This document shows, one piece after another, positions 8,885 through 17,445 of a stretch of 64,000 nucleotides of DNA; the first letter of the stretch is position 1; the number at the start of each line of letters is the position of its first letter. The DNA is from Leifsonia sp. ALI-44-B. GTDB lineage: Bacteria; Actinomycetota; Actinomycetes; Actinomycetales; Microbacteriaceae. The translations under genes and the position numbers were made by a program. Under the pieces are notes generated by a model. That model worked only from the letters and a program-made list of their open reading frames with translations, was not told the DNA's origin and searched no databases. Where the stretch lies: NCBI RefSeq assembly GCF_001984125.1, contig NZ_MTQL01000007.1:744001-808000 (forward strand). Direction: 5' to 3'.

Positions 8885-9259
8885 ATGACGCATCAGTACG
8901 AACTCATGGTTATCTTGGACCCCGAGATCGATGAGCGCACCGTCGCTCCGAGCTTGGACAAGTTCCTCAATGTCATCCGCAACGATGGCGGATCGATCGA
9001 CAAGGTCGACATCTGGGGCCGTCGTCGTCTCGCTTACGAGATCAACAAGAAGACCGAAGGCATCTACGCCGTCGTCGACTTCACGGCCACCAGCGAAGCC
9101 ACGCAGGAGCTCGACCGTCAGCTGAAGCTGTCCGAAGCCGTCATGCGCACCAAGGTGCTGCGGGCCGAAGAAGCCATCGCTCAGGTCGCTTTCGAGCAGA
9201 AGCGCTCGGAAGAAAAGGCTGCCCGCAAGGCACAGAGCGCCGCCAAGAAGGACGCCTAG
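8885..9259 (+). CDS. rpsF: 30S ribosomal protein S6
   Basis: A 124-aa S6 protein, which binds 16S rRNA as a heterodimer with S18 in the platform of the small subunit. It begins [17 protein letters not shown] and contains the family segment [20 protein letters not shown] Lys/Ala-rich tail of about 25 residues follows the fold. ATG 8885 is chosen over an upstream in-frame ATG at 8825 because AAGGAGGT lies just before it. First gene of the rpsF-ssb-rpsR-rplI operon. Confidence 0.97.
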   Translation: MTHQYELMVILDPEIDERTVAPSLDKFLNVIRNDGGSIDKVDIWGRRRLAYEINKKTEGIYAVVDFTATSEATQELDRQLKLSEAVMRTKVLRAEEAIAQVAFEQKRSEEKAARKAQSAAKKDA

Positions 9260-9264
9260 TCCCC

Positions 9265-9786
9265 ATGGCCGGCGAAACCGTAATCACCGTGGTGGGCAAC
9301 CTCACGAGCGATCCCGAGCTGCGTTACACGCAGAACGGCCTCGCGGTTGCCAACTTCACCATCGCTTCCACCCCGCGCAGCTTCGACCGCGCGGCCAACG
9401 AGTGGAAAGACGGCGAAGCGCTGTTCCTGCGTGCAAGTGTCTGGCGTGACTTCGCCGAGCACGTCGCCGGATCGCTCACCAAGGGAAGCCGTGTCATCGC
9501 CACCGGTCGCCTGAAGCAGCGCTCGTACGAGACGAAAGAGGGCGAGAAGCGCACCAGCATCGAGCTGGAGGTCGACGAGATCGGCCCCTCGCTCCGCTAT
9601 GCGACCGCTCAGGTTCAGCGTGCCCAGTCCTCCGGAGCCCCTGGTGGCGCCGGCGGCGGTGGAGGCCGCGGACCGGCAGCCGTCCAAGACGAGCCGTGGG
9701 CCGCAAGCGCCCCCGCTCAGTCGTCCTCGTCAGGCGCCGACAGCTGGAACACTCCCGGCTCGTACGGCGACGACACCCCGTTCTAA
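9265..9786 (+). CDS. ssb: Single-stranded DNA-binding protein
   Basis: A 173-aa SSB. Residues 1 to about 110 form the OB fold, beginning with [22 protein letters not shown] Gly/Ser/Pro-rich flexible linker follows, then the acidic tip DDTPF, a variant of the usual DDxPF tail that recruits replication and repair partners. It protects single strands during replication and repair. It starts five bases after rpsF and ends 23 bases before rpsR, so it is co-transcribed with the ribosomal genes. Confidence 0.96.
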   Translation: MAGETVITVVGNLTSDPELRYTQNGLAVANFTIASTPRSFDRAANEWKDGEALFLRASVWRDFAEHVAGSLTKGSRVIATGRLKQRSYETKEGEKRTSIELEVDEIGPSLRYATAQVQRAQSSGAPGGAGGGGGRGPAAVQDEPWAASAPAQSSSSGADSWNTPGSYGDDTPF

Positions 9787-9809
9787 AACTTTAACGAAGG
9801 AAACCTACT

Positions 9810-10070
9810 ATGGCTGGAAAGTCTGGCGGCTCGAGCCGCAAGCCCGCCCGCGGTAAGGGCGCAAAGGTCGTCGCACCCGCGAAGGCGATCCGCGTCGGCG
9901 TTATCGACTACAAAGATGTCGCAACGCTCCGCAAGTTCATCTCCGAGCGCGGCAAGATCCGTGCTCGTCGCATCACCGGCGTCTCCGTGCAGGAACAGCG
10001 CCTCATCGCCCGTGCCGTGAAGAACGCCCGCGAAATGGCGCTCCTCCCCTACGCCGGCTCCGGCCGCTAA
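9810..10070 (+). CDS. rpsR: 30S ribosomal protein S18 (Cys-free form)
   Basis: An 86-aa S18 with the highly conserved core from [19 protein letters not shown] to the end (LLPYAGSGR). It partners S6 on 16S rRNA. It contains no cysteine, so this is the zinc-independent form; actinobacteria often carry separate zinc-binding and zinc-free copies, and the zinc-free copy of S18 can be Zur-regulated. Here it sits in the main operon. The ribosome binding site GAAGGAAA precedes ATG 9810. Confidence 0.96.
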   Translation: MAGKSGGSSRKPARGKGAKVVAPAKAIRVGVIDYKDVATLRKFISERGKIRARRITGVSVQEQRLIARAVKNAREMALLPYAGSGR

Positions 10071-10081
10071 GGAGCAACCCC

Positions 10082-10534
10082 ATGTCGAAATTGATTCTGA
10101 CGCACGAGGTCACCGGCCTCGGTCAGCCGGGTGACGTCGTCGACGTCAAGAACGGCTACGCCCGCAACTACCTGGTTCCCCAGGGCTTCGCTGTCACGTG
10201 GAGCCGCGGTGGCGAGAAGCAGATCGAGCAGATCAAGGCGGCTCGCGCCGCTCGTGAGCTCGCCACGCTCGAAGAAGCCCAGGACCTCAAGCAGAAGCTC
10301 GAGAACAACAAGGTCAAGCTCACGGTCAAGGCCGGCGCCGAAGGCCGTCTGTTCGGTTCCGTGAAGACCTCCGACATCGCCAACGCGGTTTCCGCGTCGG
10401 GCGTCGGCGAGGTCGACAAGCGCAAGGTCGAGATCCCCAACCCGATCAAGGTCGTCGGCGAGCACACCGCTACGGTGCGCCTGCACGAAGACCTCTCGGC
10501 CACGATCACCCTTCAGGTGGTTGCAGCCAAGTAA
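10082..10534 (+). CDS. rplI: 50S ribosomal protein L9
   Basis: A 150-aa L9 of normal length. The N-terminal rRNA-binding domain ([20 protein letters not shown], then [15 protein letters not shown]) is joined by a long helix rich in Lys/Glu to the C-terminal domain. Last gene of the operon, 11 bases after rpsR, and followed by a strong terminator. Confidence 0.97.
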   Translation: MSKLILTHEVTGLGQPGDVVDVKNGYARNYLVPQGFAVTWSRGGEKQIEQIKAARAARELATLEEAQDLKQKLENNKVKLTVKAGAEGRLFGSVKTSDIANAVSASGVGEVDKRKVEIPNPIKVVGEHTATVRLHEDLSATITLQVVAAK

Positions 10535-10541
10535 CACCACG

Positions 10542-10580
10542 AAAGCGGGGGTCCGGGCATTCGCCTGGGCCCCCGCTTTT
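10542..10580 (+). terminator. Rho-independent terminator after rplI
   Basis: AAAGCGGGGGTCCGGGC pairs with GCCTGGGCCCCCGCTTTT around a very short loop, ending in a T run. It closes the rpsF operon and can also serve the convergent small gene at 10600. Confidence 0.85.
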
Positions 10581-10599
10581 GCGTTCCCGCGGGCGTTTC

Positions 10600-10746
10600 T
10601 CAGTCGGTCGGTTCGCCGGCCACGTCGTCCGAGTCATCCGGGTCGACCTTCTTGATGACCTCGTTGTCCTCCTCGGCAACGGGGGCCGTCGCCTCGTCCT
10701 CTCGCAGGTAGTCGCCCGAAGCGATGTCGTCGTCGTGATGAGACAT
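10600..10746 (-). CDS. Tiny acidic hypothetical protein, 48 aa
   Basis: I do not recognise this protein. It starts MSHHDDDIASGDYLRED and ends DDVAGEPTD, with about a third of its residues Asp or Glu and no hydrophobic stretch. ATG 10746 is preceded on the minus strand by GAGAGGA five bases upstream, a good ribosome binding site, and the frame ends in TGA at 10600-10602. It converges on the rplI terminator. It is the third very small acidic protein in this stretch and may be disordered. Confidence 0.55.
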   Translation of the reverse strand: MSHHDDDIASGDYLREDEATAPVAEEDNEVIKKVDPDDSDDVAGEPTD

Positions 10747-10937
10747 TGTCGTCCTCTCGTCGTAAAGCGGTGTTCGGCTGTGGCGCCGCGCGATTCGACG
10801 CTAAGCGCCCCGCCTGCCGCCGCGCAATGGGGTTGTTAGCGCATCACGCGGTGTCTGTCGAGCCATAGACCGTCGTTTGCGGGTCATCCGATCATGGAGA
10901 CGTGGCCGCGACGCCTGGCCGCCCGAGGAGGATGACG

Positions 10938-12431
10938 ATGAGCCCCGTATCGCTGTGGAATGCACACGCCCCCGAATTTGTGAGCGACCCGTTCGTGGTC
11001 GAAGACCGCGCCGACGTCATCGTGGTGGGTGCGGGCCTCACGGGCCTCATCACGGCCACGCTGCTGGCGCGCGCGGGCGTCGATGTGCTCGTGCTCGAGG
11101 CGCGCACGCCCGGGGCCGTGACATCCGGCAACACCACCGCCAAGATCAGCGTCCTGCAGGGCACGAAGCTGTCGACCATCCTGTCTCACCACTCGGAGAA
11201 GCTCGGCCGCGCTTATGTCGAGGCCAACACCGACGGGCAGGCCCTTCTGCTGGCCCTGTGCGCCGAATGGGGCGTCCCGGTCGATATCCGAGACTCCTAT
11301 ACCTATGCGGTGTCCGACCAGGGGCTCAAACAGGCGCGCAAGGAGTTCGAAGCCAACGAGAAGCTCGGTCTGGGCGTCCAGTGGGTCGAGACATCCGAGC
11401 TGCCCTATGACATCAAGGGCGCCGTGCGGATGCCTGACCAGGCCCAATTCGACCCCATGGACTTCATCCCCGCAGCCATCGCCGACATCCGGGCGCACGG
11501 AGGTCGTGTCGTGTCGGGTGTGCGGGTGACGGGCGTCGACGTCGAATCGCCCACCCTCGTCGAGACCGAGCGCGGCGATGTGCACGCCGAGAACGTCGTG
11601 TTGGCGACGGGCATCCCGATCCTCGACCGCGGCGGCTACTTCGCCAAGGTCGCACCCACGCGCTCCTATGCCATCGCCTTCACGGGGGCCTCGACCATCC
11701 CCCAGGGCATGTACCTCTCGGCCGACACCCCGAGCCGCTCGGTGCGCCAGGCGAGAGTGGATGGCGTCGACTACCTCGTCATCGGCGGCAACGACCACCC
11801 CGTCGGCCGCGGCGGATCCGAGCGCGAAAAGGTCGAAGACCTCGTGAACTGGACCGAGGAGCACTTCCCCGGCGCCCAGGTCGCCTACTCGTGGTCGGCC
11901 CAGGACTACAGCTCGCACAACCAGATCCCCTTCGTCGGGGCGCTCCCCCGGGGGCGCGGCAAGGTCTACATGGCCACCGGATACGACAAGTGGGGCATGA
12001 CGAATGCGGCCGCGGCATCCCTGCGTCTGACGGCCGAATTGACGGATGCCGAGCAGCCCGGTTGGGCGAAGGTCTGGGGCACGCGCATCACGACGCCTTC
12101 TGATTTCGCGGAGGGCGCCCTGCACAACGCCGAGGTCGGGGTCGAGATCGTGAAGGGGTGGGCTCACGTGCTCACGGGTGCGCCGTCCGAGGCTCCGGCC
12201 GAGGGCGATGGGGTGGTTACGCGTGCTTCCGATGGGCTCGCCCCGGTCGGCACATCAACGATCGACGGGAAAACCTGTGCGGTCAGTGCCGTGTGTCCGC
12301 ACCTGGGCGGTGTCGTGTCGTGGAACGACCAGGAGAAGACCTGGGACTGCCCGTTGCACGGCTCCCGCTTCACTGCTCAGGGCTATCTCCTCGAGGGCCC
12401 GGCCGTGAAGGGTCTCGCCGTCCGCGAATAA
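10938..12431 (+). CDS. FAD-dependent oxidoreductase with C-terminal Rieske domain
   Basis: A 497-aa two-domain enzyme. The N-terminal part is a DAO-type FAD domain with the dinucleotide motif VIVVGAGLTGLITA near residue 28 and the family segment SGNTTAKISVLQG. The C-terminal 90 residues form a Rieske [2Fe-2S] domain whose ligands are visible in CPHLGG and CPLHGSRF (C-x-H ... C-x2-H). Proteins of this build are annotated as gamma-glutamylputrescine-oxidase-like or Rieske/FAD oxidoreductases, and the substrate is unknown. The start is ATG 10938, seven bases after GAGGAG; ATG 10932 is an alternative. The gene stands alone. Confidence 0.88.
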   Translation: MSPVSLWNAHAPEFVSDPFVVEDRADVIVVGAGLTGLITATLLARAGVDVLVLEARTPGAVTSGNTTAKISVLQGTKLSTILSHHSEKLGRAYVEANTDGQALLLALCAEWGVPVDIRDSYTYAVSDQGLKQARKEFEANEKLGLGVQWVETSELPYDIKGAVRMPDQAQFDPMDFIPAAIADIRAHGGRVVSGVRVTGVDVESPTLVETERGDVHAENVVLATGIPILDRGGYFAKVAPTRSYAIAFTGASTIPQGMYLSADTPSRSVRQARVDGVDYLVIGGNDHPVGRGGSEREKVEDLVNWTEEHFPGAQVAYSWSAQDYSSHNQIPFVGALPRGRGKVYMATGYDKWGMTNAAAASLRLTAELTDAEQPGWAKVWGTRITTPSDFAEGALHNAEVGVEIVKGWAHVLTGAPSEAPAEGDGVVTRASDGLAPVGTSTIDGKTCAVSAVCPHLGGVVSWNDQEKTWDCPLHGSRFTAQGYLLEGPAVKGLAVRE

Positions 12432-12574
12432 AGTCGCAGCGGGAGGGGCCGGTCGGCGGCCCATTCCGAGAGAAAGTCGCCGCCCGGTGTCGCTCGTGTT
12501 CGAGCCGCCGGGCGGTGTCGCGTGGGCACGCGTGAGCCGCCGTACACCTGCGAGGAGTTGCGCGTCAAGTCGAT

Positions 12575-12771
12575 CTATGCACAGGTTAACGGCACGTTGT
12601 GAACATTCAATGTGTGATCGAAAGAGTTTTCCACCGACCGCCTGTGCATTCGTAAGTTCCCGATCAGCGGTCTAATTCGCCGGTTAAGTTTCTGGTTATC
12701 CACAGTTTTCCACACAGGTTGTGCACACAGCACCCGGCGTTTCGCCCAGGTTATGCACAAAGTTATCCACA
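12575..12771 (+). promoter_or_regulatory. DnaA-box cluster
   Basis: Using TTATNCACA as consensus, there are perfect boxes at 12696-12704, 12751-12759 and 12763-12771. One-mismatch boxes lie at 12706-12714 (TTTTCCACA), 12719-12727 (TTGTGCACA) and 12575-12583 (CTATGCACA). All point the same way, and five of them fall within 76 bases. The last box ends seven bases before the candidate dnaB -35. DnaA bound here could control dnaB, titrate DnaA or act as an accessory origin element. Confidence 0.8.
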
Positions 12772-12778
12772 GGCATAT

Positions 12779-12808
12779 TTGCTGTGGAGAGACGCCTGTC
12801 CCTAGTGT
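12779..12808 (+). promoter_or_regulatory. Candidate dnaB promoter
   Basis: TTGCTG (12779-12784), an 18-base spacer, then TAGTGT (12803-12808). It lies immediately downstream of the DnaA boxes and would give a leader of about 175 bases. Confidence 0.4.
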
Positions 12809-12990
12809 GGGGCAGCGCCTCGTTCCCGAGCGAAGACGCGAGAACGATTCACCGATCCAGCACTGTCAGCGGTCGGAGGTTTACTAGAGCCGACGCCGCA
12901 CCCGAAGCGACACGCTGCTCCAGCATCCGTTGATCGTTCCGCGCCTGTGGCGCCCCGAAAACTACGTGTGCACCAGGGAAGGAGACCAGA

Positions 12991-14370
12991 GTGTCAATCG
13001 CCCACCTCGGCCTCGCAGATGATCGCTCGGGTTCGAACCCGTCCTACGGCTCAGACCGCACCCCGCCGCACGACCTGCTGGCCGAGCAGTCCGCTCTGGG
13101 CGGCATGCTCCTCTCGAAAGATGCGGTCGCCGACGTCGTCGAGGTCGTGCGCGGCCCCGACTTCTACGTGCCCAAACACGAGATCATCTTCGACGCCCTG
13201 CTCGCGTTGTACTCGCAGGGCGAGCCCACCGACGTCATCGCCGTCACCGACGAGCTCATCAAACAGGGCGAGCTGTCGCGCGCCGGCGGCGCCGACTACC
13301 TACACACGCTGACGAGCCTCGTGCCCACGGCCGCCAACGCCGGGTTCTATGCATCCATCGTCGCCGAGCGCGCACTGCTGCGCCGCCTCGTCGAAGCGGG
13401 CACGCGCATCGTGCAGATGGGTTATGCGGGTGAGGGTGAGGTGCTCGACCTCGTCAACAACGCTCAGGCCGAGATCTATGGCGTCACCGGGTCGACCGAG
13501 AGCGAAGACTACGTGCCGCTCAGCGACGCCGTGGGCGCGGCCTTCGACGAGATCGAGGCCGCGAGCGGAACCGACGGCCAGATGGCGGGCGTGCCGACGG
13601 GCTTCATCGAGATGGATGACCTCACCAACGGTTTCCACCCGGGCCAGCTCATCCTGGTCGCCGCCCGGCCGGCACTGGGTAAGTCCACGCTCGCCCTCGA
13701 CTTCGCGCGCGCCGCCGCGATTCACAACGACCAGCCCACCATCGTCTTCTCGCTCGAAATGGGCCGCAGCGAGATCGCCATGCGACTGCTGTCGGCCGAG
13801 GCATCGGTGCCCCTGCAGAGCATGCGTAAGGGAAATGTCGACCAGCGCGACTGGACGAAGCTCGCGTCGACGCGCGGCAAGATCAACGACGCTCCCCTCT
13901 ACATCGACGACAGCCCCAACATGACCCTCGTCGAGATCCGCGCCAAGTGCCGGCGCCTCAAGCAGCGCGTAGGCCTCAAGATGGTCGTCATCGACTACCT
14001 GCAGCTCATGACGAGCGGTAAGCGCGTCGAGAGCCGCCAGCAGGAGGTCTCCGAGTTCTCGCGTGCGCTCAAGCTGCTCGCCAAAGAACTCAAGGTGCCC
14101 GTCATCGCGCTGTCGCAGCTGAACCGTGGCCCCGAGCAACGCGCCGACAAGATGCCCGCCATCAGCGACCTGCGCGAGTCCGGTTCGCTCGAGCAGGACG
14201 CCGACATGGTCATCCTGCTGCACCGCGAGAGCGCCTACGAGAAAGACAACCCGCGCGCGGGCGAGGCCGACCTCATCGTCGCCAAGCACCGTAACGGCCC
14301 CACGCGCACCGTCACGGTGGCCTTCCACGGCCACTACTCGCGCTTCGCAGACCTCGCGCCCGGCATGTAG
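12991..14370 (+). CDS. dnaB: Replicative DNA helicase DnaB
   Basis: A 459-aa hexameric replicative helicase that unwinds DNA at the fork. The N-terminal helical domain begins near PPHDLLAEQSALGGMLL. The RecA-like C-terminal domain has Walker A ARPALGKST at about 224-232, VVIDYLQLM (Walker B), SQLNRGPEQR and DLRESGSLEQDAD. The length is standard, and no intein interrupts the usual insertion points, which is worth noting because actinobacterial dnaB genes often carry one. Start GTG 12991 has AAGGAG six bases upstream. Confidence 0.97.
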   Translation: MSIAHLGLADDRSGSNPSYGSDRTPPHDLLAEQSALGGMLLSKDAVADVVEVVRGPDFYVPKHEIIFDALLALYSQGEPTDVIAVTDELIKQGELSRAGGADYLHTLTSLVPTAANAGFYASIVAERALLRRLVEAGTRIVQMGYAGEGEVLDLVNNAQAEIYGVTGSTESEDYVPLSDAVGAAFDEIEAASGTDGQMAGVPTGFIEMDDLTNGFHPGQLILVAARPALGKSTLALDFARAAAIHNDQPTIVFSLEMGRSEIAMRLLSAEASVPLQSMRKGNVDQRDWTKLASTRGKINDAPLYIDDSPNMTLVEIRAKCRRLKQRVGLKMVVIDYLQLMTSGKRVESRQQEVSEFSRALKLLAKELKVPVIALSQLNRGPEQRADKMPAISDLRESGSLEQDADMVILLHRESAYEKDNPRAGEADLIVAKHRNGPTRTVTVAFHGHYSRFADLAPGM

Positions 14371-14469
14371 CTCGGCGGCGCCGTCTCCCACGCGATCGGC
14401 ACACCGCCCCCGCTCAGCGCGAGCGCGTAGGATGGATGCATCCCCCCGACGAGAAATGAGGCGCCGCAC

Positions 14470-15126
14470 GTGGCACGATCCGCTGTCGCTGAGCCCACGA
14501 GCTCGCGTTACTGGATCGCTCTCGTGGTCCGTGCCGTGCTCGCGCTCATCATCGCCGCCGTCGTGACCTTCTCGGCCGATCACTCCCCCGAATTCGGGCT
14601 CACGGTCTTCGCCCTGTTCGCGCTTCCTTCGGGCATCGCAACAGCGCTCCTCGCGCGTCGCGCCGAAGCGGGCAGCCATGTCGATTCTCTGAGCATTCGT
14701 CTCATCATGATCTCGGGCGCCCTCACGGCCGTGGCCGGCGTCTTCGCCCTCGTCGTGCGCACCAACGGCACGAGCGCCCTCATGTGGCTCATCGTCCTCT
14801 GGGCTGCCATCACGGGCGCCACCGAGTTCATCGCCGGCCTGCGCGCCCGCAAGACCCTCGCCGCCGCCCGCGAATGGCTCGCCGCCGGAGCCTTCGGGCT
14901 CATCCTCGCGATCGCCGTGCTGCTGGTGCCCGGCGGCCTCGACCAACACTTCGTCGGCCCCGACGGCGTCGAGCGCTCGCTCACGTCCGCGGTCGTCACC
15001 GTCGGCATGTTCGGCGCCTACGCCGCCGTGCTCGGCGTCTACCTGCTCATCGGCGGGCTCTCCCTCAAATGGGGCGCCTCGGCCGATCGACGCACCGAAG
15101 CTACACCCGTGGAGTCCTCCTCATGA
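14470..15126 (+). CDS. Multi-pass membrane protein, DUF308/HdeD-like
   Basis: A 218-aa integral membrane protein with about six hydrophobic helices in pairs, starting near SSRYWIALVVRAVLALII. The layout resembles HdeD/DUF308 proteins, whose function outside acid stress in enterics is unknown. A short hydrophilic C-terminal tail ends in PVESSS. Start GTG 14470 has a weak GAGG upstream. Its stop overlaps the start of the next small membrane protein (ATGA), so the two are translationally coupled. Confidence 0.7.
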   Translation: MARSAVAEPTSSRYWIALVVRAVLALIIAAVVTFSADHSPEFGLTVFALFALPSGIATALLARRAEAGSHVDSLSIRLIMISGALTAVAGVFALVVRTNGTSALMWLIVLWAAITGATEFIAGLRARKTLAAAREWLAAGAFGLILAIAVLLVPGGLDQHFVGPDGVERSLTSAVVTVGMFGAYAAVLGVYLLIGGLSLKWGASADRRTEATPVESSS

Positions 15127-15377
15127 GCCAACCGTCCCGTCGCGAGATCCTGAAACCGATCGAACTTCTCGTGATGGCCGCCATCGCGGCCGTCTTCACC
15201 GGCGTCATCGTGCTCATGTCCACGCGCGAGCCCGTCATCGCCCTCGTCGCCTTCGGCGTGGCATTCGTCGTCACGCTCGTCGTCATCGCCATGTTCGTGC
15301 TGTCGATCAAACCCGACGACATCGAGCGCCACGAGATCGACGATGAAGACAACGAGACCCCGGTCTCTCCTCACTAG
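15123..15377 (+). CDS. Small two-helix membrane protein, 84 aa
   Basis: An 84-aa protein with two predicted membrane helices (about 17-36 and 43-64) and an acidic C-terminal tail (DDIERHEIDDEDNETP). I cannot assign a family. Its ATG overlaps the stop of the upstream membrane protein by four bases, so they are likely expressed together and may act together. The stop codon lies inside the first unit of a 33-bp tandem repeat. Confidence 0.7.
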   Translation: MSQPSRREILKPIELLVMAAIAAVFTGVIVLMSTREPVIALVAFGVAFVVTLVVIAMFVLSIKPDDIERHEIDDEDNETPVSPH

Positions 15378-15435
15378 AATCCAGCTGCGGGCTAAGACCG
15401 GCCTCACTAGAAGCCACCTGCGGGCCGCGCCCGGC
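15370..15435. repeat. Two-copy 33-bp tandem repeat
   Basis: Units 15370-15402 and 15403-15435 directly abut and match at 27 of 33 positions; both begin CTCACTAGAA and end CCGGC. The first unit includes the last codons and stop of the preceding gene. It looks like an old local duplication. Confidence 0.75.
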
Positions 15436-15456
15436 GCGACTAGCCACCGATATACA

Positions 15457-15492
15457 GAAGAAGCCCCGACCGCATCCGGTCAGGGCTTCTTC
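15457..15492. terminator. Bidirectional terminator between membrane gene and purB
   Basis: GAAGAAGCCC-C-GACC pairs with GGTC-A-GGGCTTCTTC with one mismatch and a six-base loop. A/T-rich ends on both sides allow it to serve both converging genes. Confidence 0.75.
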
Positions 15493-15510
15493 GTATTCAG
15501 CGTTCAGTGC

Positions 15511-16899
15511 TCAGGCCTGCGGCAACCGGTCCACCAGCTCGTCGGCCAACCCCACATACGTCGCGGGCGTCAGCGCGACCAGTCGTGCCTTCGCAGCATC
15601 CCCGATATCGAGCTTCTCGACGAACGCAACCAGGTCGTCGCGCCCGATGCGCTTACCCCGGGTCAGATCCTTCAGCATGGCGTAGGGGTCGTCGATCGAC
15701 GAACGCCCGGCAACCACCTCGGCGCGGATGACGGTCTGGATGGCCTCGGCCAGCACCTCCCAGTTGTGGTCGAGGTCGTAGGCCAGGGCATCCCGGTCGA
15801 GGTCGATCTCGCGCAGGCCGCGCGCCAGGTTGTCGAGCGCGAGCAGCGAGTGCCCGAGCCCGACGCCGATGTTGCGCTGCGTGGTCGAGTCGGTCAGGTC
15901 GCGCTGCAGCCGCGAGGTGACGAGCGTGGCCGCCAGCGAGTCGAGCAGGGCGCTCGACAGCTCGAGGTTGGCCTCGGCGTTCTCAAAACGGATGGGGTTG
16001 ATCTTGTGCGGCATCGTCGACGATCCGGTGGCGCCGGCGACGGGGATCTGCCGGAAGTAGCCGATCGAGATGTACGTCCAGATGTCGGTCGCCAGGTTGT
16101 GCAGCACGCGGTTGGCGTGCGAGACACGGTTGTACAGCTCGGCCTGCCAGTCGTGCGATTCGATCTGCGTGGTCAGCGGGTTCCACGTGAGCCCGAGCGA
16201 TTCGACGAACTCCTGAGAGATCGTGGTCCAGGATGCCTCGGGGTCGGCGGCCACATGAGCGGCGAACGTTCCGGTGGCGCCCGAGAACTTGCCGAGGTAC
16301 TCGGTGCCCTCGATCTGCGTCTCGATGCGGCGCAGGCGCCACGCCGTGACGGCCAACTCGCGCCCCATGGTGGTGGGCGTCGCGGGCTGCCCGTGCGTGC
16401 GGCTCAGCATGGCGTCGGCGCGGAAGGCCTGGGCCTGACGGGTCAACTCGGCGATCACGCCGCGGTAGGCCGGCAGCCACACCTCGCGCACGGCCAGCGA
16501 CACCGTCAGCGCATAGCTGAGGTTGTTGATGTCTTCGCTCGTGCAGGCGATGTGGGTCAACTCGGCGATGGATGCCAGACCCAGCTCGTCGAGGCGGTGC
16601 CGCACGAGGTATTCGACGGCCTTCACGTCGTGGCGCGTGACCGCTTCCTTCTCGGCCAGCCAGTCGATGTCGGCCTGCGAGAACTCGGTGTAGAGCGCGC
16701 GCAGGCTCTCCTTCTGCGCCGCCTCGAGCGGAGACGAGCCGAACATGCTGTGGTCGGTCAGGTAGATCAGCCATTCCACCTCGACCTGCACGCGCGCCCG
16801 GTTGAGACCGGCCTCGCTCAGGTATTCGCCGAGCGGCTGCACCGAGGCCTTGTAGCGGCCGTCGAGCGGGCTGAGCGGCTGAGGGGGAAGTGAGGTCAT
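15511..16899 (-). CDS. purB: Adenylosuccinate lyase
   Basis: A 462-aa enzyme of the fumarase/aspartase superfamily. It catalyses two beta-eliminations in purine synthesis: SAICAR to AICAR, and adenylosuccinate to AMP. The family signature SSTMPHKINP is present, as is TSEDINNLSYALTVS. The length and the N-terminal LSPLDGRYK match the E. coli-like PurB subgroup. I start at ATG 16899 (MTSLPPQPLSPLDG), which overlaps the stop of the upstream phosphatase gene as ATGA, rather than at the upstream in-frame ATG at 16953. Confidence 0.96.
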   Translation of the reverse strand: MTSLPPQPLSPLDGRYKASVQPLGEYLSEAGLNRARVQVEVEWLIYLTDHSMFGSSPLEAAQKESLRALYTEFSQADIDWLAEKEAVTRHDVKAVEYLVRHRLDELGLASIAELTHIACTSEDINNLSYALTVSLAVREVWLPAYRGVIAELTRQAQAFRADAMLSRTHGQPATPTTMGRELAVTAWRLRRIETQIEGTEYLGKFSGATGTFAAHVAADPEASWTTISQEFVESLGLTWNPLTTQIESHDWQAELYNRVSHANRVLHNLATDIWTYISIGYFRQIPVAGATGSSTMPHKINPIRFENAEANLELSSALLDSLAATLVTSRLQRDLTDSTTQRNIGVGLGHSLLALDNLARGLREIDLDRDALAYDLDHNWEVLAEAIQTVIRAEVVAGRSSIDDPYAMLKDLTRGKRIGRDDLVAFVEKLDIGDAAKARLVALTPATYVGLADELVDRLPQA

Positions 16900-17444
16900 C
16901 GGAGGGCTCCCTGTCGGATGGCGGGTTCGAGTTGGCGGAAGAGGTGCTTGCACGCCTGCTCAATCATCCCAAGAACCTGGTCGAACATCGCATCGTCCGA
17001 ATAGTAAGGGTCTGGCACATCGGTGAGGTGCGCCTGCCGGGAGTCGAAGCTCAGCAGCATCTGCACCTTGCTGCGCTCGCCCTCGGTGGGCGCCCAGGCC
17101 TTGAGGATGCGGTCATGGCTGCGGTCGAGGGCCACCACGAGGTCGAGCTTGCCGAACTCGCCGGGGTCGAACTGTTTCGCCCGGTGCGCCGAGCCGTCAT
17201 AGCCGCGCCGGGCGAGAGCTGCCACGGTGCGGTGGTCGGCCTGTTCGCCCACATGCCAGTCACCCGTGCCGGCCGATGTGGTGACCACGTATTCCTCGAG
17301 CCGCGCGGCGCGCACCAGCGAACGGAACACGACCTCGGCCATGGGCGAGCGGCAGATGTTGCCGGCGCACACGAAACTGACCCGGTAGGGGACGATCTCT
17401 TTCTTCGGGGGCTCGGCGTCGAGGTCGGCCGTCTGGCCGGTCAA
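16896..17444 (-). CDS. Low-molecular-weight protein-tyrosine phosphatase family protein
   Basis: A 182-aa phosphatase. The catalytic loop CAGNICRSP (C-x5-R, Cys-26 and Arg-32) is near the N terminus. The general-acid region DPYYSDDAMFDQV lies near the C terminus, as in LMW-PTPs. The family dephosphorylates protein tyrosine or, in some members, arginine; the target here is unknown. The start is a TTG at 17444, directly after the stop of the upstream membrane gene, suggesting translational coupling. It overlaps purB by four bases, so membrane gene, phosphatase and purB form one minus-strand operon. Confidence 0.88.
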   Translation of the reverse strand: MTGQTADLDAEPPKKEIVPYRVSFVCAGNICRSPMAEVVFRSLVRAARLEEYVVTTSAGTGDWHVGEQADHRTVAALARRGYDGSAHRAKQFDPGEFGKLDLVVALDRSHDRILKAWAPTEGERSKVQMLLSFDSRQAHLTDVPDPYYSDDAMFDQVLGMIEQACKHLFRQLEPAIRQGALR

Positions 17445-17445
17445 C

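Larger units (their letters stand above)
12432..12990. other. Long intergenic region upstream of dnaB
   Basis: 559 bases. It starts with a GC-rich inverted repeat (CCGCCCGG at 12480-12487 and CCGGGCGG at 12508-12515) that lacks a T run and may be a weak terminator. It then holds the DnaA-box cluster and a candidate dnaB promoter. The stretch 12581-12780 is clearly richer in A+T than its surroundings. Short open frames here show no coding character. Confidence 0.6.

Noticed and set aside
12575-12771. Calling the DnaA-box cluster the chromosomal oriC.
   Set aside because: dnaA, dnaN, recF, rnpA and rpmH are absent, and the local gene order is one found some distance from oriC in other actinobacteria. 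Without skew data the stronger claim is not justified.
13028-13042. tRNA T-arm-like GGGTTCGAACCC at the start of dnaB.
   Set aside because: It lies in the dnaB coding frame, and no acceptor, D or anticodon stem can be formed around it.
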